Source of the DNA: CAG-873 sp910578365
Lineage (GTDB): Bacteria; Bacteroidota; Bacteroidia; Bacteroidales; Muribaculaceae
Direction: 5' to 3'
Length of the DNA stretch: 64,000 nucleotides
Assembly (NCBI GenBank): GCA_951635545.1
Contig: OX620685.1
Coordinates: 930,001 to 994,000 of the forward strand
Part shown: in pieces, positions 44,569-53,756 of the stretch
How positions within the stretch are numbered: the first letter of the stretch is position 1
Layout of the letters: each line of letters opens with the position of its first letter
Position numbers and translations under genes: made by a program
The notes under the pieces: generated by a model
What the model saw: only the letters and a program-made list of their open reading frames with translations
The model's database searches: none
Told to the model about the DNA's origin: nothing

Positions 44569-47490
44569 ATGAAAAAACTATTAATCTGCGCCATGATGGC
44601 CTTGACAGGCATGTCGGTGAGCGCGGCCGACTATGCGGTGTATCAGAACGGCACACTCGGCAACTTCCAGGTGTACAGCTGGTGGAACGCCGCCATGGAC
44701 TTCAATGCTCCGAACCCCGATGGCGACGGCAATGTATTCACATTCAAGGCTGCCGACGGCGGAGCTGCCGCTTCGATGGGCATCAACGCCGAGGCCGATG
44801 AAATGTCGACCGGACCTCTGCACTCGGCGACTCTGAATTTCGAATGGTACGCCACCACTGCCGGCCAGACATATCATATACGCCTGACCTCGCTGGCCGA
44901 GCAGGACTATGTATTCACCACCACCGCCGAAAACACCGGCCGCTGGAACAAGGTGCAACTGAACGTAGCCGAAACATTCCCTAAAGTAGCCGAGGAATGG
45001 AATAACGATGCCAACAACGGTGTCGGATATGTGTTCGCCATAACTCTGGACGGCGGCAAGGAAGACTCAGCCATAAGTTTCAACAACATTGTTTACTCCA
45101 ATACCGACGAGAGCTGGGAAGCTCCGGTAATAGAACAGCTCCCCGCTCCGACATCAGTACCCGAACCCAAGCACGACGCCTCGCTGGTTACTGCCATATA
45201 CAGCAATGCCTACACCGAAGCCACCACTTTCGGCATCGGCGGCTGGGGACAGGCCACCAAGGTACTCGGAATGGATATCAATGGCAAGAAAGCCATGAAA
45301 ATATCCAATTTCAACTACCTTGGATGGGAACTCGGACAGCATCTCGACCTGAGCGACTGCAACATGATGCACGTTGACTTCTTCGCGGCCAACGAAGGCG
45401 GCTTCGGCTTCACCCCCATAGGCAGCGGCGAGAATGTATGGAAAGCCGAAACCGTAAAGGTGGGCGAATGGAACAGCTACGATGTGCCTCTGAGCCACTA
45501 TGCGAACGTGAACTTCACCGATGTTTACCAGATAAAATTCGACCAGGGCACCGGCAACGAAGGTTATATAGCCAACGTATATTTCTATAAGGACGAAAAC
45601 ATAAAAGACCCTGAATATGGCGGTATATGGTATGGCCATATCGAAGGCAACTGCACCAAAGACAGTAAAGACTATTTCGTGACTATCGACTACGCCTTCA
45701 CCGCCAATGAAGACGGCTCTATAGGCATAGAGGCCACAATCGAAGGCGACGAGGAACTGGAAGCCGGACACCAGATACACATCATCGGCAACGGAGCCGA
45801 CGAATGGGTCACCCTTACCGGGCAGGACAATGTATGGACCGGCAAGACTTCGGCCCTCTCGTTCAAGCCCGGCGATATTATCAACGAAATGGAGTTCTAT
45901 CTGCCCTATGCAGGCGGTGTGTTCCACGACTTCATCCGCGACTATATTTTCGGTGCATCGAACCAGAAGCCGGTATCGGCTCCCACTCTGCGCCTTAGCG
46001 CATCGGTAAGCGATATCACCGCGTCGAGCGCTGCGATAAAATATTCGGTAGACGCCTCCGAAGAGTTCGGTTCTTCCGATATCAAGGTGCTGCTCAACGA
46101 CGTCATAATCCTCGACAACCCCTACCTGCTTACCGAACTCACTCAGAACACCGAATACAGCTTTACACTGAAAGCCGTGGCCGAAATTGGCAACGACAGC
46201 TATGAAAGCAAGCCGGTGACCCTGACCTTCCGCACCCTCCGCGACGGCGCCACAGCTGCTGTATGGCACGGCATAGCCGACGGTATGATCGCCAACGCAT
46301 ATCTGCCGGGCGAAGACCCCGCCACATCGCGACGCAATATTCCCATCAGCATCGAAACAACTCTGACATACAACCCCGACAAGACCATGACCGTAGAGGC
46401 TACTTTCCACGGCAGTATGCCGGTAGGTTTCGTGCCTCACGTAACTCTCCGCGGCAAATACGACCGCAAGCCCCTCACTCTTGTCGAAGGCTCGACTTAC
46501 ACCGCCACCACCCCCTCAAACATCACTTACGAAGAGGGCGAAGATTTCGATTATCTCTATTTCTTCATTGCCTATGACGGCGGTGACACCGGCAACGGCA
46601 ATGCCATCAAGGGCTACCACGCCGGTGATACCAACGACGGAGTTTCTTACGGACCAGCCGCCGACATCGACCTTATCCTTACCGAAACTGCCCTCCGTGT
46701 CGGAGCGAAAGCCATTGTCACCGCTGTGGTGAAAGACGCCGCCGGACATTACCTGCTCGACGAAGCAGCATCTCTGAGCATCGACAGCGATGCATTCGCT
46801 ATCGACGGCTACTCGATTACCGCACAGGCCAAAGGTATTGGCACTCTTACCGCCACCTGCGGCGAGATCAGCAGCAGTGTTACCGTAAGCTGCATCAACA
46901 CAGCCGATGCTGTCAACCTCTACAACGAGGCAAGCTGCACTCTTGACTCCGACCACGCTTCGCCCGAACTCGCCTTCGACGGCAATGAATCCACTCAGGT
47001 TGAATGGAACTGCAGCGAATCCGACGAACACTACATTTCTGTCGACCTCGGAAAGCTAATGTCGGTACAGTCAATCGAGCTTGTATGGGAAGGCGCAAGC
47101 GCCACTGAGTACACCGTAACACTCTCATACGATGCCGAAGCTCCGGCCGAAGGCAACACTGTAAGCCGTGTGTTTGAAGTGAACGACGGCCTCGGCGGCG
47201 CCGGAGTGACTGCCCGCAAGACTCTCTACAACGATGATCTCAGCGCTTCCGATGCCCGTTTTATCCGCCTCGACACCCGCAAGGCATTCGAATCGGGCTG
47301 GGGCATCAAGCTCAAGGAAATGCGCATCATCGGCAACGACGAAACCCTGCTCGGCATCGGTAACATTAACACCGGCGATACCGAAGCAGCTGTGGAATAC
47401 TACAACCTCCAGGGCATACGTGTGGTGAATCCGCGCGGCGGTATATTCATCCGCCGTCAGGGCAACTCCGTAACCAAGGTTATACTGTAA
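44569..47490 (+). CDS. Large secreted modular protein of the glucan locus
   Basis: A 973-residue protein with a signal peptide (first 20 residues) and several beta-rich modules. The N-terminal jellyroll-like part (about 25-180) is followed by a second related part (190-350) and repeated modules of about 100 residues (350-690, with FRDYIFGAS and fibronectin-like VSDITASSAAIKYSVD). A Big-like segment and an F5/8 type C (CBM32-like) module (about 785-930, HASPELAFDGNESTQVEWNC) come next. The C-terminus AAVEYYNLQGIRVVNPRGGIF is sorting-domain-like. No catalytic residues are recognised. A surface glycan-binding or cell-adhesion role is inferred. It is the last gene of the operon, before a strong terminator. 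Confidence 0.65.
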   Translation: MKKLLICAMMALTGMSVSAADYAVYQNGTLGNFQVYSWWNAAMDFNAPNPDGDGNVFTFKAADGGAAASMGINAEADEMSTGPLHSATLNFEWYATTAGQTYHIRLTSLAEQDYVFTTTAENTGRWNKVQLNVAETFPKVAEEWNNDANNGVGYVFAITLDGGKEDSAISFNNIVYSNTDESWEAPVIEQLPAPTSVPEPKHDASLVTAIYSNAYTEATTFGIGGWGQATKVLGMDINGKKAMKISNFNYLGWELGQHLDLSDCNMMHVDFFAANEGGFGFTPIGSGENVWKAETVKVGEWNSYDVPLSHYANVNFTDVYQIKFDQGTGNEGYIANVYFYKDENIKDPEYGGIWYGHIEGNCTKDSKDYFVTIDYAFTANEDGSIGIEATIEGDEELEAGHQIHIIGNGADEWVTLTGQDNVWTGKTSALSFKPGDIINEMEFYLPYAGGVFHDFIRDYIFGASNQKPVSAPTLRLSASVSDITASSAAIKYSVDASEEFGSSDIKVLLNDVIILDNPYLLTELTQNTEYSFTLKAVAEIGNDSYESKPVTLTFRTLRDGATAAVWHGIADGMIANAYLPGEDPATSRRNIPISIETTLTYNPDKTMTVEATFHGSMPVGFVPHVTLRGKYDRKPLTLVEGSTYTATTPSNITYEEGEDFDYLYFFIAYDGGDTGNGNAIKGYHAGDTNDGVSYGPAADIDLILTETALRVGAKAIVTAVVKDAAGHYLLDEAASLSIDSDAFAIDGYSITAQAKGIGTLTATCGEISSSVTVSCINTADAVNLYNEASCTLDSDHASPELAFDGNESTQVEWNCSESDEHYISVDLGKLMSVQSIELVWEGASATEYTVTLSYDAEAPAEGNTVSRVFEVNDGLGGAGVTARKTLYNDDLSASDARFIRLDTRKAFESGWGIKLKEMRIIGNDETLLGIGNINTGDTEAAVEYYNLQGIRVVNPRGGIFIRRQGNSVTKVIL

Positions 47491-47527
47491 CGCGACCACG
47501 CGCCGTTAACGGCACTGACTTAACAAG

Positions 47528-47567
47528 CGAGGCGCCCGGCCAAATGGCCGGGCGCCTCGTTGCTTTT
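47528..47567 (+). terminator. Strong terminator of the glucan utilization operon
   Basis: CGAGGCGCCCGGCC (47528-47541) pairs perfectly with GGCCGGGCGCCTCG (47546-47559), followed by a T-rich tail. Confidence 0.93.
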
Positions 47568-47594
47568 TTACCACATGCTGTATGGTATGTATTA

Positions 47595-48748
47595 ACGCGA
47601 GTTCGGGATAAGGAACACCATAAAAAAGTTGAATCGGCAGCTTAAAAAAGTTGCCGATTCTCTTGGTAATATTACTGATATTTAGTAATTTAGAGGTACT
47701 AAACAATAAATACTGTATCATGATTACCGAAAGTAAAGTTACTGAAATTTTTTGTATTGCAGATGATTTCTGCAAAGAATTTGAGGGTGAGATGGCAAAA
47801 AATGCACTTCCGTCCACAACTGACACTCCAAAACGGAAAAGAAAGCGCATGATGTCGGATGCCGAGGTCATCACGATTCTGATCTGTTTCCACTTCAATT
47901 CGTACCGAAACTTCAAGCACTATTATCTGGGATGTGTGCGCATTCACTGGAAGCATCTGTTTCCGCAGACATTCTCCTACAACCGCTTCGTGGAGGTCAT
48001 GCCCCGATGTTTTGTGGCTATGACCATGTTCCTGCGACTTGCATGTTTCGGAGAGTGCACGGGAATAAGTTTTGTGGACAGCACCTGCATTCCGGTCATT
48101 CATAACAAGCGCCAGTTCAACATGAAAGTCTTCAAGGATATCGCGGCCAAGGGTAAGAGTACGATGGGATGGTATGTAGGCTTCAAGCTGCATCTGCTAT
48201 GTAACGAAAAAGGGGAACTGATCAACTTCGTATTGACACGTGCCAATGTGGACGACCGCAATGAGGCAGTCATCGACACACTGACTGACAGGGTATTTGG
48301 AAAACTATACGCTGACAAGGGATATATATCGCAGTCTCTTTTCGGGCATCTTTGGGATGATGGCATACATATTGTGACAGGTCTTCGCTCGAACATGAAA
48401 CAGCGTCTCATGCCGTTCTATGACAGGATGATGCTTCGTAAAAGGAGCATCATCGAATCCATAAACGACATGCTGAAGAATGTGGCGCAGCTCGTCCACT
48501 CCCGCCATCGTAGTGTACACAACTTCCTCATGAACCTGCTTGCGGCAATGGGGGCGTATTGTTTCTTCGCCACAAAGCCGGAAGTGAACTTCGACTTTGA
48601 GGTACCCGAGTCAAACGGGCAGCTTGTCCTCTGGGATTAACAACACCAAACTGTACAAATAAATCAGGCGACCTTGAAAGGCCGCCCAATACTCTATGTT
48701 GTCTTTTGCTTGGTTGAAAATCATAAAGTTCTTATCCCGAACTCGCGT
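47595..48748 (+). mobile_element. IS982-family insertion sequence, 1154 bp
   Basis: Terminal repeats ACGCGAGTTCGGGATAAG (47595-47612) and its complement (48731-48748). A 5-bp duplication TATTA flanks them (47590-47594 and 48749-48753). It carries one transposase and sits in the intergenic space between two convergent operons, so no gene is broken. Confidence 0.9.
47720..48640 (+). CDS. IS982 family transposase
   Basis: A 306-residue DDE transposase. ATG 47720 was chosen as the first start with family-like sequence (MITESKVTEIFCIADDFCKEF). The IS982 pattern is clear: MSDAEVITILICFHFNSYRNFKHYY, then FPQTFSYNRFVEVM, the first Asp in ISFVDSTCIPVIHNKR, GWYVGFKLHLLCNEKGEL, the second Asp in KLYADKGYIS, and the Glu in RKRSIIESINDMLK. 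Length is normal and there is no frameshift, so it is probably active. Confidence 0.95.
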   Translation: MITESKVTEIFCIADDFCKEFEGEMAKNALPSTTDTPKRKRKRMMSDAEVITILICFHFNSYRNFKHYYLGCVRIHWKHLFPQTFSYNRFVEVMPRCFVAMTMFLRLACFGECTGISFVDSTCIPVIHNKRQFNMKVFKDIAAKGKSTMGWYVGFKLHLLCNEKGELINFVLTRANVDDRNEAVIDTLTDRVFGKLYADKGYISQSLFGHLWDDGIHIVTGLRSNMKQRLMPFYDRMMLRKRSIIESINDMLKNVAQLVHSRHRSVHNFLMNLLAAMGAYCFFATKPEVNFDFEVPESNGQLVLWD

Positions 48749-48754
48749 TATTAG

Positions 48755-48794
48755 ATATTTGTTAACGCCGGGGAGGCCAAGCGTTAACAGATAT
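48755..48794. terminator. Hairpin after ychF (minus-strand transcript)
   Basis: ATATTTGTTAACGC (48755-48768) pairs with GCGTTAACAGATAT (48781-48794), one mismatch in the minus-strand RNA. It is 15 bp beyond the ychF stop and likely ends that transcript. Confidence 0.55.
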
Positions 48795-48808
48795 TGTGAA
48801 ACGGAGTA

Positions 48809-49912
48809 TTATACGTTGAAGCGGAAGTGCATGATGTCGCCGTCCTGCACCACGTATTCCTTGCCCTCGACCGAAAGCTTGCCTGCCTCGCGCACGGCGC
48901 TCTCGCCTCCGAGGGTCACATAGTCGTCGTACTTTATCACCTCGGCACGGATAAAGCCCTTTTCGAAATCGGTGTGGATAATGCCGGCACACTTGGGAGC
49001 CTTGCTGCCACGGATAAAAGTCCATGCTCGGACTTCGTCGGCGCCTGCGGTAAAGTATGTCTGCAGGTCAAGCAGATTATATGCGGCGCGTATCAGACGG
49101 GCCACACCCGACTCGTCGAGGCCAATTTCCTGAAGGAATTCCTGACGCTCCTCGTATGTGTCGAGTTCGGCGATCTCGCTCTCGGTCTGGGCGGCCACTA
49201 CCAGCAGTCCGCTGCCTTCGTTCTTGATGGCCTCTCGCACGGCATCGACATATTTGTTGCCGTTTGCCGCCGAAGCATCGTCGACATTGCACACATACAG
49301 CACCGGCTTGGAAGTCAGCAGAAATAGTTCTCGGGCAAACTTCTGCTCGTCGGGGGTTTCGAACTGCACCGAGCGAGCGGGGAGCCCCTTGTCGAGAGCT
49401 TCCTTGATGCGGGCCAGAATCTCGTACTGGAACTTTGCCACCTTGTCGCCGCCGGTCTGCGCGGCCTTCTGAGTCTTGGCAATGCGGGCCTCTATTGTTT
49501 CGAGGTCTTTGAGCTGGAGCTCGAAGTCGATTATCTCCTTGTCGCGCACAGGGTCAACGGAGCCGTCGACGTGTGTTATGTTATCGTCGTCGAAGCAGCG
49601 GAGCACATGCAGTATGGCATCGGTTTCGCGGATGTTGGCCAGGAACTTATTGCCCAGCCCCTCGCCCTTGGAAGCGCCCTTCACCAGTCCGGCGATATCG
49701 ACAATCTCCACCGTAGCCGGCACCACCGACTTTGGCTGACACATGTCGACCAGGCGCGTGAGCCTGTCGTCGGGCACGGTTATCACGCCCACATTAGGCT
49801 CGATGGTACAGAAAGGAAAGTTTGCCGACTGCGCCTTGGCGTTCGACAGACAGTTGAACAAGGTGGATTTGCCTACATTCGGCAGGCCCACGATACCGCA
49901 TTGTAATGCCAT
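48809..49912 (-). CDS. ychF: Redox-regulated ATPase/GTPase YchF (Obg family)
   Basis: A 367-residue YchF/OLA1 protein, a universally conserved ribosome-associated P-loop ATPase. Visible are the P-loop GLPNVGKSTLFN (residues ~8-19), VEIVDIAGLVKGASKGEGLGNKFL (G2/G3 region), YVCNVDDA in place of the usual NKxD, and the C-terminal TGS-like domain with AWTFIRGSKAPKCAGIIHTDFEKGFIRAEV. Length is standard. It is divergent from fbaA, with an overlapping promoter region. Confidence 0.96.
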   Translation of the reverse strand: MALQCGIVGLPNVGKSTLFNCLSNAKAQSANFPFCTIEPNVGVITVPDDRLTRLVDMCQPKSVVPATVEIVDIAGLVKGASKGEGLGNKFLANIRETDAILHVLRCFDDDNITHVDGSVDPVRDKEIIDFELQLKDLETIEARIAKTQKAAQTGGDKVAKFQYEILARIKEALDKGLPARSVQFETPDEQKFARELFLLTSKPVLYVCNVDDASAANGNKYVDAVREAIKNEGSGLLVVAAQTESEIAELDTYEERQEFLQEIGLDESGVARLIRAAYNLLDLQTYFTAGADEVRAWTFIRGSKAPKCAGIIHTDFEKGFIRAEVIKYDDYVTLGGESAVREAGKLSVEGKEYVVQDGDIMHFRFNV

Positions 49913-49952
49913 AATTTATATATTTTTCTTATTTGTTACAGGTTTTGGATTG

Positions 49953-49960
49953 CAAAATTA
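49953..49960 (-). promoter_or_regulatory. Promoter (-7 box) of ychF
   Basis: The minus strand reads TAATTTTG about 40 bp before the ychF ATG. It is only 13 bp from the plus-strand box of fbaA, so the two promoters share one regulatory region. Confidence 0.6.
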
Positions 49961-49973
49961 CAAAAAAAATCAG

Positions 49974-49981
49974 TAACTTTG
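49974..49981 (+). promoter_or_regulatory. Promoter (-7 box) of fbaA
   Basis: TAACTTTG, 64 bp upstream of the aldolase ATG, with a weak TTG about 21 bp before it. Confidence 0.65.
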
Positions 49982-50045
49982 CAGTCGCAAAGGTCATAAA
50001 GACCAAAAGAGCAACTTATTGAACTAATATTAACCAATAGCCACT

Positions 50046-51041
50046 ATGGTAAGCTACAAAGAACTCGGCCTCGTAAACACCCGCGAGATGTTCAAAAAGG
50101 CCATCGAGGGCGGTTATGCTATTCCCGCTTTTAACTTCAACAACATGGAGCAGCTTCAGGCCATCATCAAGGCAGCTTCTGAAGAAAAATCTCCCGTTAT
50201 CCTCCAGGTTTCCAAAGGTGCCCGCAACTATGCAAATGCCACACTCCTCCGCTACATGGCACAAGGTGCCGTTGAATACGCCAAAGAACTCGGCTGGGAA
50301 AATCCCCAGATTGTTCTGCACCTCGACCACGGCGACAGCTTCGAACTGTGCAAGAGCTGCATCGACTGCGGTTTCTCGTCGGTAATGATCGACGGCTCTC
50401 ACCTGCCTTACGAAGAAAACGTTGCTCTCACCAAGCAGGTAGTTGACTATGCACACCAGTTCGACGTAACCGTTGAAGGCGAACTCGGCGTACTCGCCGG
50501 CGTTGAAGACGAAGTTTCGTCAGATCACCACACATACACCGACCCTGAAGAAGTAATCGACTTCGCTACCCGCACCGGCTGCGACTCGCTCGCTATCTCG
50601 ATCGGTACCTCGCACGGCGCATACAAGTTCACTCCCGAACAGTGCACCCGCAACGAAGAAGGCAAGCTCGTTCCCCCGCCGCTGGCATTCGACGTACTCG
50701 ACGCCGTTATGGCCAAGCTCCCCGGCTTCCCCATCGTACTCCACGGCTCGTCGTCGGTTCCCCAGGAAGAAGTCGACACCATCAACATGTTCGGCGGCAA
50801 GCTTCCCGATGCTATCGGTATTCCCGAAGAACAGCTCCGCAAGGCAGCCAAGAGCGCTGTATGCAAAATCAATATCGACTCTGACAGCCGTCTGGCCATG
50901 ACAGCTGCAGTTCGCCGTGTATTCGCTGAAAAGCCCGCCGAATTCGACCCCCGCAAATACCTCGGTCCGGCTCGCGACAACATGGAAAAACTCTACAAGC
51001 ACAAAATTGTGAACGTTCTGGGCAGCGCCGGCAAGGCTTAA
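50046..51041 (+). CDS. fbaA: Class II fructose-bisphosphate aldolase
   Basis: A 331-residue zinc-dependent aldolase splitting fructose-1,6-bisphosphate in glycolysis. Motifs: YAIPAFNFNNMEQLQAI, the zinc-binding IVLHLDHGDSFELC, VMIDGSHLPYEENV, the catalytic and metal site EGELGVLAGVEDEV, IGTSHGAYKF, VLHGSSSVP and KINIDSDSRLAMT for substrate phosphate binding. The codon pattern is that of a highly expressed gene. It is monocistronic between its own promoter and a clear terminator. Confidence 0.96.
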   Translation: MVSYKELGLVNTREMFKKAIEGGYAIPAFNFNNMEQLQAIIKAASEEKSPVILQVSKGARNYANATLLRYMAQGAVEYAKELGWENPQIVLHLDHGDSFELCKSCIDCGFSSVMIDGSHLPYEENVALTKQVVDYAHQFDVTVEGELGVLAGVEDEVSSDHHTYTDPEEVIDFATRTGCDSLAISIGTSHGAYKFTPEQCTRNEEGKLVPPPLAFDVLDAVMAKLPGFPIVLHGSSSVPQEEVDTINMFGGKLPDAIGIPEEQLRKAAKSAVCKINIDSDSRLAMTAAVRRVFAEKPAEFDPRKYLGPARDNMEKLYKHKIVNVLGSAGKA

Positions 51042-51080
51042 TCAACTCCGTACCGACACAATTCAGATAAATTATTCAAG

Positions 51081-51116
51081 GGGCGTGTCAGAAACCACTG
51101 ATACGCCCTCTTTTTT
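51081..51116 (+). terminator. Terminator of fbaA
   Basis: GGGCGTGTCAG (51081-51091) pairs with CTGATACGCCC (51098-51108), one G-U, followed by CT and six T. Confidence 0.92.
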
Positions 51117-51133
51117 CTTAACCCTCAAATCAC

Positions 51134-53293
51134 ATGAAAAAATTTATTGCAATGGCTGCTATCGCCATCATGGGCGCCACAGGCTACCAGTGTTCCGACT
51201 CGGGAAAACGCGCCAATCCGTTCCTCGAGGCCTACGACACTCCCTACGAGATTCCGCCCTTCGACAAAATCACCAACGATGACTACATGCCCGCTCTGCG
51301 CGAAGGCATCAGACTCCACAACGAGGAAATCAAGGCAATAGCCGAAAACCCCGACACCCCCACTTTCGACAACACCATCCTCGCCCTCGACAACTCCGGC
51401 GAAGTGCTCGGCAAGGTCATTTACGTGTTCGGCGCACTCACCGAATCGAACTCTTCCGACGAACTCCAGGCCATATCCGAAGAATTCATGCCCCTCTTCT
51501 CACAGCACGAAGACGAAGTGATGATGAACGGCAAACTATTCGAACGCATCAAACACGTCTACGACCACCGCAATGAACTCGGCCTCGCACCCGACCAGCT
51601 GCGACTCGTCGACGAAACTTACAAGAACTTCGTGCGCAACGGCGCTCTCCTCCCCGAGGATAAAAAGAAAGAGCTCTCCGACATCAACACCAAGCTCTCG
51701 GGCCTCTACCTCAAATTCAACAAAAACCTGCTCGAAGCCACCAACTCGTTCGCCGTGGTAGTCGACAAAGAGGAAGACCTCGCCGGACTGCCCGCATCGA
51801 GCATCGCCGTGGCTGCTGAAGAAGCCAAGTCGCGCAACCTCGGCGAAGGACACTGGGTATTCACCCTCCACGCACCCAGCCGCCTACCCCTGCTGCAGTA
51901 CGCCGACAACCGCGAACTCCGCCGCAAAATCTACGAAGGCTATACCACCCAGGCCACCTCGGGCGACAACAACAACCTGCCCGTAATCAGCGACATACTC
52001 AAGCTCCGCGCTCAGAAGGCACAGCTGCTGGGCTACAAAGATTTCGGCTCACTGCAGACCGACAAGGTTATGGCCAAAACCACTCAGGCCGCCGAAGACC
52101 TGCTGATGCAGATATGGCGCCCCGCAGTAAAGCGCGTGCACGAGGAAGTGGCCGAAATGCAGGCTCTGGCCGATGCAGAAGGCGCCGACTTCAAAATCGC
52201 CCCCTACGACTACTATTATTACGCCGAAAAAGTACGCCAGAAAAAGTACAACCTCGACGAATCGAAAGTACGCGAATACTTCGCCATCGACTCGGTGCGC
52301 AAAGGCATCTTCACCATGGCCGAAAAACTCTACGGCATCAAATTCACCGAAATGCCCGACGCCCCCAAATACGACCCCTCGGTGACCGTGTACGACGTTA
52401 CCGACGCCAACACCGGCGAACATGTGGCCGTGTTTATGACCGACTATTTCCAGCGTCCCAGCAAGCGCCAGGGCGCATGGATGAGCGAATTCAAGGGCGC
52501 ATGGTCGAACGACAGCGTTTCGTCGCGACCCATCATCTACAACGTAGGCAACTTCTCGCGCCCCACTGCCGACACTCCCTCACTGCTCACCCTCGACGAG
52601 GTTGAAACCATGTTCCACGAATTCGGCCACGGCCTCCACGGCATGCTCACCCGCGCCCGCTACAAAGGTCAGGCCGGCACAAATGTCGACCGCGACTTCG
52701 TTGAACTCCCCTCGCAGATTCACGAGCACTGGGCTCTCGAACCCGAACTCCTGCGCACCTACGCCCACCACTATATCACCGGCGACACCATACCCGACGA
52801 AATGATTGAGCGCCTCCAGGCTGCCTCGACACACAACCAGGGCTTCACCACCGCCGAACTCGCCGGCGCCGCCCTGCTCGACCTCCAGTTCGGAAAGCTC
52901 AATCCCTCGGCAGACGAAACCGTGGATGTCGAAGCCTTCATGACTCAGGTCGACAAGCAGCTGGGCATGCCCGCCGAGCTCACCTACCGCTACCGTGCCC
53001 CTTACTTCAAGCACGTGTTCGGCAGCGACGAATATTCATCGGGCTACTACACATATCTGTGGGCCGAAGTACTCGACTCCGACGGCTTTGAACTCTTCAA
53101 GGAAAAAGGCATCTTCGACCCCGCTACCGCAGCCAAGTTCAAATCCACCGTACTCGAAAGCGGCGGTTCGGTCGACCCCATGGAACTTTATGTAAACTTC
53201 CGTGGCCATGCCCCCAGCGTCGACGCCCTGCTGCGCAACCGCGGCCTCGAACCCATGCCCGACATCAACCTCAACCCCAAAACCGGCAAATAG
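51134..53293 (+). CDS. dcp: M3 family zinc peptidase (peptidyl-dipeptidase Dcp / oligopeptidase type)
   Basis: A 719-residue M3 metallopeptidase that trims oligopeptides. The first 20 residues are a signal peptide (MKKFIAMAAIAIMGATG); the Cys at residue 20 has only a weak lipobox, so a periplasmic or lipid-anchored form is possible. The zinc site is MFHEFGHGLHG at about residue 492, with the third ligand Glu about 25 residues later in the FVELPSQIHEHW segment. The C-terminal LRNRGLEPMPD is also family-typical. Length matches Dcp. Confidence 0.93.
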   Translation: MKKFIAMAAIAIMGATGYQCSDSGKRANPFLEAYDTPYEIPPFDKITNDDYMPALREGIRLHNEEIKAIAENPDTPTFDNTILALDNSGEVLGKVIYVFGALTESNSSDELQAISEEFMPLFSQHEDEVMMNGKLFERIKHVYDHRNELGLAPDQLRLVDETYKNFVRNGALLPEDKKKELSDINTKLSGLYLKFNKNLLEATNSFAVVVDKEEDLAGLPASSIAVAAEEAKSRNLGEGHWVFTLHAPSRLPLLQYADNRELRRKIYEGYTTQATSGDNNNLPVISDILKLRAQKAQLLGYKDFGSLQTDKVMAKTTQAAEDLLMQIWRPAVKRVHEEVAEMQALADAEGADFKIAPYDYYYYAEKVRQKKYNLDESKVREYFAIDSVRKGIFTMAEKLYGIKFTEMPDAPKYDPSVTVYDVTDANTGEHVAVFMTDYFQRPSKRQGAWMSEFKGAWSNDSVSSRPIIYNVGNFSRPTADTPSLLTLDEVETMFHEFGHGLHGMLTRARYKGQAGTNVDRDFVELPSQIHEHWALEPELLRTYAHHYITGDTIPDEMIERLQAASTHNQGFTTAELAGAALLDLQFGKLNPSADETVDVEAFMTQVDKQLGMPAELTYRYRAPYFKHVFGSDEYSSGYYTYLWAEVLDSDGFELFKEKGIFDPATAAKFKSTVLESGGSVDPMELYVNFRGHAPSVDALLRNRGLEPMPDINLNPKTGK

Positions 53294-53308
53294 TCTAAAG
53301 CATCAATT

Positions 53309-53343
53309 GTGCGCCCACTGTCGTCCACCGGCGGTGGGCGCAC
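53309..53343. terminator. Hairpin after the M3 peptidase gene
   Basis: GTGCGCCCAC (53309-53318) pairs perfectly with GTGGGCGCAC (53334-53343). There is no T-run on the plus strand. It may act as a weak terminator. Confidence 0.5.
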
Positions 53344-53468
53344 TTCGTATGTATACCCCGGAGTGGAGGCATCCTTACCTCCACAGTACAAGCGTATAAA
53401 ACTCCGTGAATCCTATGATGACTCTGTGCGCGAGGCCATATATCGCACAGCCAAATACCTGAAAACTA

Positions 53469-53492
53469 TAGCTCTATAGTACTATAGAGCTA
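53469..53492. repeat. 24-bp perfect palindrome
   Basis: The half-site TAGCTCTATAGT (53469-53480) is followed directly by its complement (53481-53492) without a spacer. It lies in the 560-bp gap before the RiPP locus, about 140 bp upstream of its first promoter. It could be an operator, a recombination site or cruciform-forming DNA. Confidence 0.6.
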
Positions 53493-53629
53493 AAAATAGT
53501 GTTTATTTTGCGCATTGTTCTTTCATGCAATTTCTGCACAAATTGCGACCATTTCCATTTGATGCGTGGAAATTTGTTGTTGCAATAAAAAAAGTTTAAA
53601 TTATAGTTGCAGAATCTAAAAATATACTT

Positions 53630-53637
53630 TATCTTTG
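53630..53637 (+). promoter_or_regulatory. Promoter (-7 box) of the first RiPP module
   Basis: TATCTTTG, with GTTGC about 20 bp upstream. Transcripts would start near 53645 and include the short gene remnant and the structured leader before the precursor gene. The rest of 53493-53629 is AT-rich without an ORF. Confidence 0.55.
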
Positions 53638-53701
53638 CCACAGTTAAAGAAAGCGACTGCTTATTAAAGCGATCAATCCATACCGCGCTCCGTTCGCAAC
53701 A

Positions 53702-53747
53702 CATGTCCAGCACCAACGGGCACGAGTACGAAGGCTGGATTTACTAA
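53702..53747 (+). pseudogene. 3' remnant of the secreted-protein gene of module 1
   Basis: The codons for STNGHEYEGWIY plus stop match the last residues of the intact-type gene ending at 62192 (SNGHEYEGWIY). Everything upstream of this tail is gone. It shows that module 1 once began with the same gene as module 2. Confidence 0.75.
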
Positions 53748-53756
53748 GTGAATAAA

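Noticed and set aside
45154..46440. 428-codon minus-strand ORF inside the modular secreted protein
   Set aside because: It is a shadow frame of the 973-codon gene, which has signal peptide, modules and a sorting-like tail in the other strand.
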